Assembly: GCA_009746045.1 (NCBI GenBank) | Contig: RPFO01001362.1 | Span: forward strand, 1 to 34,705 | Length of the DNA stretch: 34,705 nucleotides | From: Mesostigma viride | Taxonomy: Eukaryota > Streptophyta > Mesostigmatophyceae > Mesostigmatales > Mesostigmataceae | Direction: 5' to 3' | Made by a program: the position numbers and the translations under genes | The notes under the pieces: model-generated | The model's input: the letters and a program-made list of their open reading frames with translations, nothing else | The model's database searches: none | What the model was told of the DNA's origin: nothing | In this document: piece after piece, positions 26,174 through 34,705 of the stretch | Layout: each line of letters starts with the position of its first letter | Position numbering within the stretch: the stretch's first letter is position 1

Positions 26174-26374
26174 TTAGCCTAGTCGCGGCTGAAAGACCAA
26201 CCAGAAGGCGGCGAGAGATCCGGAGACGAAGGCGATCCGCATCCACATGCTCTTGTCCTTGAGCCCGGCCGCGTACCCGGTATTGTTTTCGTGCGCGTCG
26301 GCGAGCGCCAGAGCGAGCATGACGACCATGGCCTTGATGATATCCTGAGTCAACGGGGACCGCGAGAGCACCAT
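26174..26374 (-). CDS. Small membrane protein with two hydrophobic segments
   Basis: A 66-residue protein starts at the ATG at 26374. Hydrophobic helices lie at about residues 12-27 (IIKAMVVMLALALADA) and 46-62 (RIAFVSGSLAAFWLVFQ). It is divergently transcribed from the gene at 26455, with about 80 bases between starts. That gap carries AATATATG on this strand and TATATAGG on the other, a compact back-to-back promoter. The family is unknown. Confidence 0.6.
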   Translation of the reverse strand: MVLSRSPLTQDIIKAMVVMLALALADAHENNTGYAAGLKDKSMWMRIAFVSGSLAAFWLVFQPRLG

Positions 26375-26454
26375 TTTGCGTATACCTTGTTGGCATATAT
26401 TTTTTTCGTCTACGCGCGCCTAATAATTTGCGCTGTAGTGTATATAGGTGCGCG

Positions 26455-26963
26455 ATGTCGGCGGTGCAGGCTTTCAACAGCATGATGAAGTCCTTCCTGA
26501 GCGAGCTCGAGATGGCGTACCCGGAAGAGCGGACCATCCCGGGCATCCTGACGGCGTTCGAGCTGGCGTGCAAGTCGAACGCCCGGCTGCCGTTGCAGAA
26601 GTACATGGAGGCTATCGGGCCTCACATGCAGGCGATCATGTCCAAGGACGAGTCGGTGTTTGAGGCGTTCGGCGACGTGCCGTACTTGCGGGACGTCAAT
26701 TTCCAGACCAAGTGGCAAAAGTCCCCCGCCGGCACCCAGGAGGCCATCTGGCAGTACCTGCAGACTCTGGCCATCATCGGCATCGGCATCCAGGAGATCC
26801 CCCCCGAGATCATGCAGCAGGCGGAGGCCATGGCGCAGTCCTTCGCCAACAGTGTGGTGGAGGGGCAGCAGGACCCCGAGGCGGCGTGCAGGGGCCTCAT
26901 ACAGCACATGATGGAGCAGATGGGCGACGGGGGGACGCGGGCCTACCTCAGCTTGAAAATTAA
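26455..26963 (+). CDS. Conserved phycodnavirus/mimivirus-type hypothetical protein
   Basis: The ATG at 26455, 14 bases after TATATAGG, is chosen over an open stretch further upstream. The sequence MKSFLSELEMAYPEERTI, then FELACKSNARLPLQKYMEAI, DESVFEAFGDV and SPAGTQEAIWQYLQTLAIIG matches the layout of a family common in algal and amoebal giant viruses: an N-terminal F..EL...(F/Y)PE helix, an x-DE-x-x-F motif, then T+..IW.YLQ.L. Its function is unknown. After the G6 run at 26929-26934 the given frame overruns into the next gene. A one-base shift there ends the protein naturally at the TAA at 26961-26963 (about 169 residues), so a homopolymer frameshift is likely. Confidence 0.65.
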
Positions 26964-26986
26964 CGTAGCTAACTGTAGAAACGCGG

Positions 26987-27421
26987 ATGGGTTTTGTCGA
27001 CACCTACTTCGAGGGTTTGTCCGACGACTACCTGTCATTCTGGCCGTTGGCGCAGGGGATCCCCTCCAGGGAGAGGTTCCTTTCGGCGAGGCGGTTCGGA
27101 ATATACTGCGCCGTGCTCGGAGGCATCCTCACCAACTCGTTTCGAGGCGCCTTCTCTGGTTTCTTGGTTTCCGTCCTGGCGACGGTGGCGTACATGGTGG
27201 ACAAGCGACTCATGGTAGGCAGGCAGAAGCGCGAGGCAGACAAGAATAAGGACAACGTGGCAAACTACCGACCGGGTGTCCCTCCTGGGTCCCTGCAGCG
27301 GCCCTCGCCGTCCATCCCACGCGACACCTTTAAGAGCATTGTGGAGCCCTGGAGCGTCGCCGACACAACGCGCATGACCAACATGCCGGTGACGGACGAC
27401 CTGGAACGGCGCTCGTATTGA
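26987..27421 (+). CDS. Membrane protein with a hydrophobic core and polar tail
   Basis: This intact 144-residue protein starts about 24 bases after the corrected end of the preceding gene. Residues about 35-70 (FGIYCAVLGGILTNSFRGAF, then SGFLVSVLATVAYMVDKRL) form one long or two short transmembrane helices. The remainder is polar and Pro/Asn-rich with NYRPGVPPG and MTNMPVTDDLERRSY near the end, reminiscent of giant-virus virion membrane proteins that end in an N/P/M-rich tail, though no specific family is claimed. It is probably co-expressed with the gene before it. Confidence 0.65.
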   Translation: MGFVDTYFEGLSDDYLSFWPLAQGIPSRERFLSARRFGIYCAVLGGILTNSFRGAFSGFLVSVLATVAYMVDKRLMVGRQKREADKNKDNVANYRPGVPPGSLQRPSPSIPRDTFKSIVEPWSVADTTRMTNMPVTDDLERRSY

Positions 27422-27454
27422 TAAACATATTATTTTCGGCAATAAATTGTACGA

Positions 27455-30400
27455 ATGGATACGCAGCGCGCCATAACCTCGGGAAAGGCTCACAGCTTGC
27501 ACTTTAGACATAGGGTGGCCATGGACGTGAGCAACCGCGGTGACGCGACTATTCAGACCATCGCCGACCATTACGGAATCGACAAGAAGACAGCGATAAG
27601 ATATCATGCATTATGGAAACACGACAAGGCATTGGGGCTCGATTACAGCAGGGAAGATGATGTGAAGAGGTCCGCCCTGCGCCCGATGGTGCGAAGGGCG
27701 TGGGACAAGGTGATGAGCAACGGCAGGATGGTGAAGCCGCCAGGATAAGGGACGCGGTTCCGAACCACGTGGCCCGTTTTGGAGATCAGGGGTGGAAGGA
27801 CCTTTCCAAACTCATTTCCTCGCTCCAGACTTCCGCCGTGTCTTACATGTCCGCCGACGACCTGGTGTACTTCATCAACAAGGGCGCCGACGAGGAGGGC
27901 GCCATCCTCGCACGGGTGCCGAAAGAGACTCGTGCAATGTTCGCAAAGGCGAACGGCCTCTTGCGCGGTGCCACTCTCACGGCTGCCGACGTGCAGAGGG
28001 CTCGCAAGGAACACGAGTTGACATACAAGAAGGTAGCGTACGACTACATCGAGAAGGACTTGCGGTACGTAAAGGAGAAGTCCAACGACCTACTGGAGTT
28101 GCAGAAAACGCTGTTTGCAGAGGATTGCGTCTTCATCGACGAGTTCAGCGTCACGATGAACATGGCGCCGTCCAGGGCGTGGGCCAAGAAGGGCGAGATA
28201 CCTCAACTGCGACGGCGCGAACAGAGCGACACGCGCACGATCGTGTGGGCGGCGATGAAGTGGCCCGATGACGAGAAGAAGACGCCGGCGTTCTTCCTGC
28301 GCATATTCCCCCCGCTGCCTTCCAGGATAGTGAACCACACCCCGTGCTTGAACCAGCGTCACGAGGCGGTGGCCGAGACTCTTCGCCAGGGGATCTGGTG
28401 GGACGGCATCGTGCAAATAGTGGGTGACATATGCAGGCAGGAGGAGGGGGCGGAGGACAGGATACGTCTGTTCAAGCTCAAGCAGGTCCTCGGCGACATG
28501 TCCAAGGACGGCACCTTCTTCTACGATTGGTTCGTCAAGAAGTTCCCCTACGACGAGACGAGGGGCTTTGCTAACTGCGCCCAGATGCCAGACAAGTTCT
28601 GGACCCGGCTGCCCCCGGACGCGGACGGTCAACACGGATACAGGGACATACAAAGGGCCATCAACTGCACGTTCATGCGCGAGAACTACTGGCTGGCGTT
28701 GCCGGACAAACTGATAGCCGAACACGTGACGTTCACGGACGACAACGAGGAGCGAGTGGAATTCGTGCTGCGGCTGGCGGCCTACGACTATGTCAGCCAG
28801 GCGTACATTTCCCAGCACAACTACAGGGTGTCTAATCGGGTGTACGGCGAAGAGCCGCCGGTGCTGTCCGGCTGGATGCACAAGGGGAGGAGTGACATCA
28901 CGATAACGGGCATGCTGGAACGGACGAAGAGCGCCGCACAGGGCAGCGTGGCGCTGGCGTACGACGACACGAGGGGCAGGTACGATCACGAGGAGGACTT
29001 TGAGGACGGGATACAGGCCACCATGACGCTGGTGTACAACACTTTTAAAACGTCCTCGTTCGAGACGATATACTTATCTCTCTTTTACCCGCTGTCCCAG
29101 CCCCACCGCGACCGTCGATCGAAGCTGCACACGGCGTTGGCGAACCCGATAAGCCCCCTGTACAGCAAGTGGTACGCGGACCTGCACAACAGCAAGAAGG
29201 TTGCGGACATGGACCTGGCAAAGGCGTTATTCCATTCGATGAACCTGTCCCTCCAGCGATACACGAAGAAGCAGAACCTGAGCAGGGTGGAGATGGCCGT
29301 CCACATTTGGAAGATCGTGCACGTGTTCAGGGGGGAGAAGGACGCCTTCTTCACTCGCATCCACGAACGGCTCCCGTCCTTGGTCGAGGGCGGCGGCGGC
29401 TACAAGTACAGGGCGCGGGCGAACCCAGACGGGCCGCCTGCCCCCCCTGCGCCTCCCGCGGCGGACGGGGACGAGGTGGACGAGGACGCGGAAGAGGAGG
29501 CGGAAGGAAACGAGGAGGAGGACAAGTACTTCAACGGCGACATGTTCCCGACCAAGTTCGAGACCCACATAAACAACCTGCTGCCGGCCAGAGCTCCCGC
29601 AAAGATACGGCAGCCCAAGGCGTCGGCGGACGGCGTGCGCCACAGGGAGATCTCCACCATCAACTTGCGCGTTTCCCAGATGCGCGAACTGAACGTGGGC
29701 GCCGCTCCGGTCACGGTGTCCAAGTCGCTCTTCCGCTCCTTCATTAGGTCGCTGCCGGACAGTTTCGTAAAGGGGAAGACCGTGTTGCTGGACGGGGCGA
29801 GTTACCACGACCCCGCGTCCAACCGCGACATCGCTCTCAACAACAAACTGCCGCCCCAGCTGGCCGTGTTCCCCATCTCCGAGCTGTCGCCGCTGGCCCA
29901 GCTGCTGCGAAAGAGAGGAGGCGGCGATGGCGTGCTGGAGCCACCCACGCGGTTGTCGATGCGAGAGGATGGGCGGAGGCCGGCACTTATTTTCACGCCG
30001 CCGTACAGCCCCGAGTACAACCCGATCGAACAGGCCTTCAACACGGGGAAGCACTATATTCGCAAGGAGGCGTTCCAACACACGAGGACGCGACTAAACC
30101 TGTCTATCGCCGTGATTAACGCCTTCCACGCCCTCATCAGGCCGCACGCCATCAAGAACTACATGCTGTGCTCTGGGTACAGGAGCATTCAAAAGGACGT
30201 CGTGCCGCGCAAGATAGACCCCCAACCCGCCCCTGTCACGGATACGGGCGCCCCCGTTCGCAAGTTGAAGTGCATGGGGCGGTTCGTCGACGGAAAGTAC
30301 ACCGAGGACGACGGCGAGGTGCAGCCCCGCAAAGGGCGCGCGCTCGAGTTGGGTTTGCGCGACCACGTGTGTCCCGGCAGCATGGAAGGAGACGAGCAGT

Positions 30401-31049
30401 ACAAGACACGCAGCGTCAACATCCGTAAGAGCGACCCGTCAGCGCCTCTCCCGGCAAGAGAACCCCCCCCAAGACCAGGTGCCGCGTGCCGCGCCCGTCC
30501 GACTGCCAGGGGTGGATGGGGAAGACCGTGGACTTTGTGCACAAAGGCGAACAGAAACGCGGCGTGATCGTGAAGGTCCCTCAGCCCAACTCCAACGTCC
30601 GCGTGGACTGGCAGGCTGGGAGGGTCAACGACCCCTGGTTCCATGTGAAGGTGGACGGCGTCGTCAAGCCGCTGCCCGTGATGATAAAACACATCACCCC
30701 CCCGGAGGATATCCAGAAGGCGGCGGCCGAGGTTCGAGAAGAAGCCATTCTAAAGGTGGACGTCGAGAAGGCCGGGAGGGCCATTGGCCGCGCGGAGGAG
30801 TACACTGCCCAGATATTGAGAGACAGGGCCATCCAGCAGGACATGGACGTGGATCACTTGTTGGGCCGGGAAGACAAGCATGTTGTGCATGATGTATTGA
30901 TGCGACACAAGAGAGTGGTCAAGGACAAGCTCGATTCTGTATTACACGATACGTATACGGTGAAGGAATACGGCAAACGTGCTGGGCGCCTTCTCAATAC
31001 ATCCTACAGACCCCCCGTCCTGCCTTCCATATATATCGAGTACGTTTAA
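27455..31049 (+). pseudogene. Giant IS630/Tc1-like DDE protein with KOW/SH3-like C-terminus, two frame breaks
   Basis: The ATG at 27455 starts a helix-turn-helix region (TIQTIADHYGIDKKTAIRYH, about residues 31-50). A frame change at about 27720-27745 leads to one frame open for over 900 codons to a TAA near 30565. At the C8 run 30463-30470 the natural C-terminus moves to a third frame ending at 31049. The DDE triad is complete: VFIDEF (Asp codon 28138-28140), LLDGASYHD (Asp codon 29791-29793) and SPEYNPIEQAF (Glu codon 30028-30030), all in IS630/Tc1 sequence context. The spacings are extraordinary: about 551 residues between the two Asp and 79 between Asp and Glu, against roughly 90 and 34-35 in ordinary family members. 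The first insertion ends in an acidic/Pro/Ala tract. The C-terminus (GWMGKTVDFVHKGEQKRGVI, then VPQPNSNVRVDW) is KOW/SH3-like. The total is about 1197 residues. It may be a domesticated transposase or a large unusual one. Confidence 0.75.
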
Positions 31050-31080
31050 AATATTATGTGCTCAGTGGGTATAAGCCGAG

Positions 31081-31688
31081 ATGCCAGTCAAGGAACCGGT
31101 CATTGGAAGTCGACGCCAGGTGTTCAACGGGAGCGCGGACCAGACGGTCGGGGGGCTCGTTAAGACAGACCTGGAGAAGAACGCGGAGGAGACATCGTTG
31201 CCAAGGTGCGACAGAAGAACGGAGAAGCCCATGAAGAGAACGTGAAGTCCTGGACGAAACTCGTCGGCTCCATCTATCGCCAGCACGAGATGGAGACTCA
31301 TTACGACGACTGTCTAAAATGTGAGCGCATGTTCAGTCTCCAGGACGCGATGGAGCGAGCGCGCAAGGAGACGGAGGCCTTGATGCCAAAGATGAAGTTC
31401 GACAGCGGTTTGACGTTGGCTAAAAGAAGCAGAAAGTGTGGGGGCATTGGTGAAAAAGCAGCCTGCGAGCTCTCTTGTGCCCCGGTCAGATAAGGAGAAG
31501 AAGGCCAAGAGGAAGGAGAAGAACGAGATTATAAAGAGCTCAAGAAGAAGAACGACGACAAACCGTGCGTGCAGTACATCAAACCGAAAAAGGACCCGGC
31601 CGCGGGCTGTAAGCCGAGAGCGGTCAAGAAGAGGAAGGCTAAGAAGACCAAGAAGGCTAAGAAGACGGAACCGAAGAAGAAGTGTTAA
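31081..31688 (+). pseudogene. Second NCLDV 'GGL..DL' basic protein, with about three frame breaks
   Basis: The ATG at 31081 opens MPVKEPVIGSRRQVFNGSAD, then QTVGGLVKTDLEKNAEE. This matches the N-A-x-x-T-x-G-G-L-x-x-x-D-L-x-x-N start of the small basic family also seen at 6328-6627. After a shift near 31185-31195 the family's K-x-W-x-x-x-(V/L) continues (ENVKSWTKLVGSIYRQHEME). Further shifts occur near the AAAAG run at 31420-31425 and near 31530. The last frame ends in a lysine-rich tail (KKRKAKKTKKAKKTEPKKKC) at the TAA at 31686-31688. The full product would be about 200 residues and strongly basic, suited to DNA association. Confidence 0.55.
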
Positions 31689-31824
31689 CCGGCTTCTTCT
31701 GGTACACGGCCGCTCCGTGCTTGAAGGAGTACAGACAGGGGAAGGAGCAGAACCAGCTGTCACGGGAGTGCACCCCCGATGTGTCCGGGTGATGGAACTT
31801 CAGGCAATAGGAACACTGTTTCAT
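31657..31824 (-). CDS. FCS/MYM-type small zinc-finger protein
   Basis: The ATG at 31824 is chosen because the longer start at 31881 lies only 15 bases from the divergent gene. This gives 55 residues: MKQCSYCLKFHHPDTSGVHS, then WFCSFPCLYSF. The pattern C-x-x-C-x(n)-F-C-S-x-x-C followed by an aromatic is the FCS/MYM-type finger used by small giant-virus proteins, including relatives of late transcription factors. Only this module is present. Its C-terminus overlaps by 32 bases, in antisense, the end of the basic protein at 31081-31688. Confidence 0.6.
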   Translation of the reverse strand: MKQCSYCLKFHHPDTSGVHSRDSWFCSFPCLYSFKHGAAVYQKKPVNTSSSVPSS

Positions 31825-31896
31825 CGCGCGATGGTGCGTCGATGGGTGCTTAAACAGTATAGCAGTTTTTCTTTTTGTCAATATAACCGCGCCGCC

Positions 31897-32385
31897 ATGA
31901 CCAGGACACTCGTGTTTGTCGACTTGGACCAGTGCTCCAAAGAGGCCGCGCGGATTAACCCGTTCGCCTGCCGCATTGTCGCGTACTGCGGCAGGGGCTA
32001 CAATGGGCCGATCCCCCTCGGCGTGCTTATGCGGTCGCCGTCGCTGTCACGCGAGGCCGCCGACTCGCTATTCCAATACGACTTGGGGAAGAGGGTGCAG
32101 TCGGGGGACGTGAGACCCGGCGACAGGGTGGTGATCGTGTCCAAGGACGCGTCTTGGTACAACGCCGACCCCCATTTGAAGGCGGACGGGGTGAACGACG
32201 TGCTCGTCTGCTCCAACGTGCACGACTTGCCCCACGATATAGTGACAGACAGCAGGCCGTTGGAGAGAGAGGGCATGCCCAAAACCGAGAAGGCTTTTTA
32301 CAACTTTGTGATGAACAACGTCGCCCCCACGCGAGGGACGAGTTCTGCAGCGCTCACTTGCCAAAAAAATGAAACCTACTACTGA
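31897..32385 (+). CDS. Possible NYN/PIN-like protein
   Basis: The ATG at 31897 is chosen because the longer open frame upstream covers the basic gene in another phase. A TATA-like ATATAA at 31881-31886 precedes it. The frame gives 162 residues. LVFVDLDQ near the start, ADSLFQYDLGKRVQSGD in the middle, and DRVVIVSKDASW followed by DVLVCSNVHDL have the order of an NYN/PIN-type ribonuclease fold: an acidic strand end, a helix, then V-(I/V)-x-S-x-D and a later strand. The match is weak and a full acidic quartet cannot be shown, so this is a suggestion only. Frame intact. Confidence 0.5.
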   Translation: MTRTLVFVDLDQCSKEAARINPFACRIVAYCGRGYNGPIPLGVLMRSPSLSREAADSLFQYDLGKRVQSGDVRPGDRVVIVSKDASWYNADPHLKADGVNDVLVCSNVHDLPHDIVTDSRPLEREGMPKTEKAFYNFVMNNVAPTRGTSSAALTCQKNETYY

Positions 32386-32389
32386 TACA

Positions 32390-32626
32390 ATGACGACATC
32401 CGCGTTTGTTCTGGTCTCCGCGTCCGTCGCCCTGTTCTATATCTCCTGCCTTACCAAGAGCCGATGGGGCGTGTGTCGCGAGTGCGGCGAGGCGCTGACA
32501 CCTGATGCACCGCCGGCGGAGTTTGGCAGCATGGAAAGGAAGACGCTCGAGACGGCGCACTCTCGCGAGGTGCAGATTCGCAGGACAGGGCAAGAGCACG
32601 TGCAAGTCGGTTACGACAATTTCTAA
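32390..32626 (+). CDS. Small protein with an N-terminal membrane helix
   Basis: The ATG at 32390 (four bases after the previous stop) gives 78 residues; an ATG at 32369 would overlap the preceding gene by 17 bases. Residues 4-20 (SAFVLVSASVALFYISCL) form a transmembrane or signal-anchor helix. A single CREC pair follows at about residues 27-32, then a charged tail ending VQVGYDNF. The family is unknown; it is probably co-transcribed with the gene before it. Confidence 0.55.
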   Translation: MTTSAFVLVSASVALFYISCLTKSRWGVCRECGEALTPDAPPAEFGSMERKTLETAHSREVQIRRTGQEHVQVGYDNF

Positions 32627-32649
32627 TATATGGTTATAATAATCAATCC

Positions 32650-32987
32650 ATGTCTTCCAGCATCATTTTTGCTAACAACGCCACCAGCGAGGACGCGGGT
32701 CGTCTGTGGGACCCGTCACTGGACTTCACCGTCAATTACCCAGTCAACGCCATGCCGCAGTACTTGTCGCTCGGTGGCCGCATCGAGCCTTCCCTCGATT
32801 CCATGCGAGTCAGGGGGGGTCCGCCGCTATCAACCAGAACCGGTCGCTGCTGATCGACGACCGCGTGATGGCCCCCTACGCTAACATGTATTGGGATCAA
32901 ATGAAGAGGGGGGACCGGTATGTGGACGGACTCACCCCCATGTTAACGGACATCCCTCCTGGTTTGATTGACGGGTATTCGGTGTAG
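32650..32987 (+). pseudogene. Hypothetical virion-like protein with one frame break
   Basis: The ATG at 32650 starts MSSSIIFANNATSEDAGRLW. At the G7 run 32813-32819 the frame must shift, after which the next frame runs INQNRSLLIDDRVMAPYANM to the TAG at 32985-32987 (PPGLIDGYSV). The full length would be about 112 residues. There are no transmembrane segments or catalytic motifs. Asn/Asp and aromatic-rich composition resembles small giant-virus virion proteins, but no family is recognised. Confidence 0.55.
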
Positions 32988-33033
32988 TCATGTTGAAAAT
33001 ATATATCAGTGATTTAATGACAACACAGCCAGC

Positions 33034-34379
33034 ATGTTTCTTATTATGTCAGCGGTGGCAGTAGCCGGATACTTGTTGCGCCCCCCGCCAGTCAGCCGCC
33101 AGCCATTCTCGGCGTTGGAACTGGACGACATACCGCCGCCGCCCCAATACTTGCTGTCCCACCCCAACTCGCTGGGGTTTCCTATGGTGCCTAATTACAC
33201 GGCGAGAGGAGGGTACGGCCCTGGCGATTCGGCGTACTCCACGGCGCCCAACCAGGCGATAGGGTTCGAACGCAGCGTGTCGGGAGTTGACATGCACGTA
33301 CAGCCGCCAGAGGGGCACGAGGGCGGCGTGATGTTCGCTCCTGGCGGGTTCCCCGGCCATCAATGTACAGCGCCCCGCCAGCCAGCGCCGCCGCCACGGG
33401 GATACCGGGTGTCGACGTGTCCAACGAGAGACAGCCTGTGGAGCTCGCCGATTTCCAGGGCAGCGTGATGCCAGACAGGGCGTTTCCTATCCAAAAAACC
33501 TGGGAGTTCAACGTGGCCAGGGAGAGGGACCCCCGCACGGGGCCTGAGACGCTGAACAGAAATTTCAATATACCGAGCCGCGGCTGCGAGTCAACCACCC
33601 CAACCCCCAGGTGGCGCATCTGGAGCAGAGGAGTCTGCCCACCACGAGCATGGGGAACGGGGGGTGGCACTACGCGCGGGGATGGAACACCGCCCACCGC
33701 TGGCGGACTTCCATCCGGCGGGGGCGCGGATGAGTGACATGTACCACGCCACCGTCCTCCCCGAGCGTGCCGCCACGACATCGAACCCCACCCAGGTGTC
33801 TGACGCGTACAACGGCGTCGAGGCCTCGCGCTGGGGCTCGTCCGACCACAACCGGGGAGACCCGAAGAGGTACGCCACACTCGACGCGCTGGAGAGCCAC
33901 CCGGCTCCGGTGGGCGACTTTGGAGTGCAGGCTCTCCAGTTGGGCGAGCGGGTCGGCGACGTGAGGGAGCCGCTGAATCCAAAGACCTACGAATCCAGGG
34001 TGTCGAACGCCGAGTTCTCCAACCCGTACCAGTCCTTCAGGGGGACAAGCACACGCGCGTCCAAGTCAACAAGGTGTTCGAATGGCGCGATGCCAACTCC
34101 GAGTTGCCAGAGAGCATGGAGGTCATGGAAAACACGCAGCAGGTGGCGCGCTTCCCCAAGATCGGGGATGCGGAACTGGGGGCGGTGGGCAGAAGCGTGG
34201 AAGATGTTTCTAACTACACCGCGCAGGAAAAGAACCGGGGAGACAGGATGGAGCGCCCCGGCCGCGTCGGGGTCAGCAGCGTGCAGATGGGCGTCGGCGA
34301 CAGCTCGAACGTGGCCGCATACTCGGCGCTCATGAAGAACCCGTACTATATCCCCAACATCAGTCACCCCGACAGTTGA
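33034..34379 (+). pseudogene. Proline-rich virion-like protein with several frame breaks
   Basis: The ATG at 33034 begins with a hydrophobic helix (MFLIMSAVAVAGYLL), then a Pro/Tyr/Gly-rich region. The frame moves at about 33360 (SNERQPVELADFQGSVMPDR, then WEFNVARERDPRTGPETLNR), again at about 33590-33665, and at about 34040 before the final part (FEWRDANSELPESMEVMENT, then SALMKNPYYIPNISH), ending at the TGA at 34377-34379. The whole would be about 448 residues. Such N-anchored, repeat-poor Pro/Asn-rich proteins are typical of giant-virus virions; no exact family is claimed. A TATATATC core lies about 30 bases upstream of the ATG. Confidence 0.55.
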
Positions 34380-34679
34380 TGGGCGCGTCCGAATCGTAGG
34401 TGGCCTCCTCCCGCGCGCCGGCGATGGTGTTGTGATCGTCCTCGTCGTCACTGGGCTCGAAGGGTGATTCACCCGAGTCGTCCTCCTCCTCGGTGTCATC
34501 CAACTCCTCCTCCTCCTCCTCCTCCTCCTCCTCGGTGTCATCCAACTCCTCCTCGTCCGTGGCCTCCTCCTCATCCTCCTCCTCCTACACATGGGGGCGT
34601 CCGTGTCCTCCTCCTCGTCGTCTATGAAACTGCTTTCGTACGAGCCGTCCTCCTCTGTCTCCTCCTGTTCGCTGTCCAT
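34360..34679 (-). pseudogene. Acidic low-complexity protein, with a frame break and possibly extending past the window
   Basis: The ATG at 34679 gives MDSEQEETEEDGSYESSFID, then DDEEEDTDAPM. The frame then shifts near 34590 into one reading MDDTEEEEEEEEEELDDTEE and continuing to the stop at 34360, ending DSDAPINCRGD. The sequence is a tract of CCT/TCC trinucleotides, so slippage is expected. Upstream of the ATG the frame stays open to the window edge (Gly/Glu-rich), so the true start may lie outside. Its stop overlaps the end of the convergent gene by 20 bases. Confidence 0.5.
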
Positions 34680-34705
34680 GGCGTCCTCCCCCCCCTCCTC
34701 CTCCG

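Noticed and set aside
28090-28989. Long antisense frame over the DDE protein
   Set aside because: It is a shadow of the plus-strand gene, with the usual Val/Arg/His/Leu bias and no motif.

Overview
The window looks like a stretch of a nucleocytoplasmic large DNA virus (NCLDV, giant virus) genome sitting in a eukaryotic nuclear chromosome, that is, a giant endogenous viral element. Viral origin is suggested by compact intron-less genes on both strands and by several families or motifs typical of giant viruses: three BRO/antirepressor-like paralogues, a DUF5767-like conserved NCLDV protein, two small 'GGL..DL' basic proteins, a small Cys/His protein with the C-x-x-I-x-x-x-G-x-x-C pattern, a MYND finger, an IQ/U-box-like protein, an SNase-like nuclease, many small membrane proteins and long fibre-like proteins. 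A chromosomal setting is suggested by a complete-ended Ty1/copia LTR element (786-bp LTRs, iMet-type primer site, 5-bp target duplication) and by a second, unrelated foldback element with its own 5-bp duplication. Each sits inside a viral-type gene. No major capsid, polymerase or packaging ATPase gene is present here, so neither the virus family nor the host can be named.

Layout. Positions 1-3800 hold the tail of a gene cut by the window edge, a Cys-rich protein (minus strand), an AGATCT-rich tandem repeat, a small coiled-coil protein, a small membrane-protein gene split by the foldback element, and a frameshifted zinc-binding protein. Positions 3800-12200 hold three full BRO-like paralogues with a shared upstream block, two BRO fragments, and small basic, membrane, acetyltransferase-like, MYND and IQ/U-box-like genes. 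Positions 12200-14700 hold the DUF5767-like gene, an unknown broken gene and the SNase-like gene. Positions 14771-24973 are a minus-strand cluster of three fibre or lectin-like genes, the first split by the copia element at 14910-19373. Positions 25000-27450 hold small membrane and virion-like genes. Positions 27455-31049 encode a very long IS630/Tc1-type DDE protein with large insertions between its acidic residues and a C-terminal KOW/SH3-like segment. Positions 31081-34705 hold a second 'GGL' basic protein, an FCS-type zinc finger, a possible PIN/NYN-like protein, small membrane proteins, a broken proline-rich virion-like protein and an acidic low-complexity protein.

Many genes read well only if one or more single-base shifts are allowed, often at G or C runs of 6-8 bases, whereas nonsense substitutions are rare. 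This could be assembly error at homopolymers or early decay of an integrated virus; sequence alone does not decide it. Several intact genes (BRO copies, SNase, 20059-21048, 25471-26106, 26987-27421) and the nearly identical LTRs (one difference in 786) imply that the viral insertion is not ancient and that the retrotransposon arrived very recently. Many intact genes carry a TATA-like core about 12-20 bases before the ATG in an otherwise GC-rich sequence, which suggests a viral promoter type.
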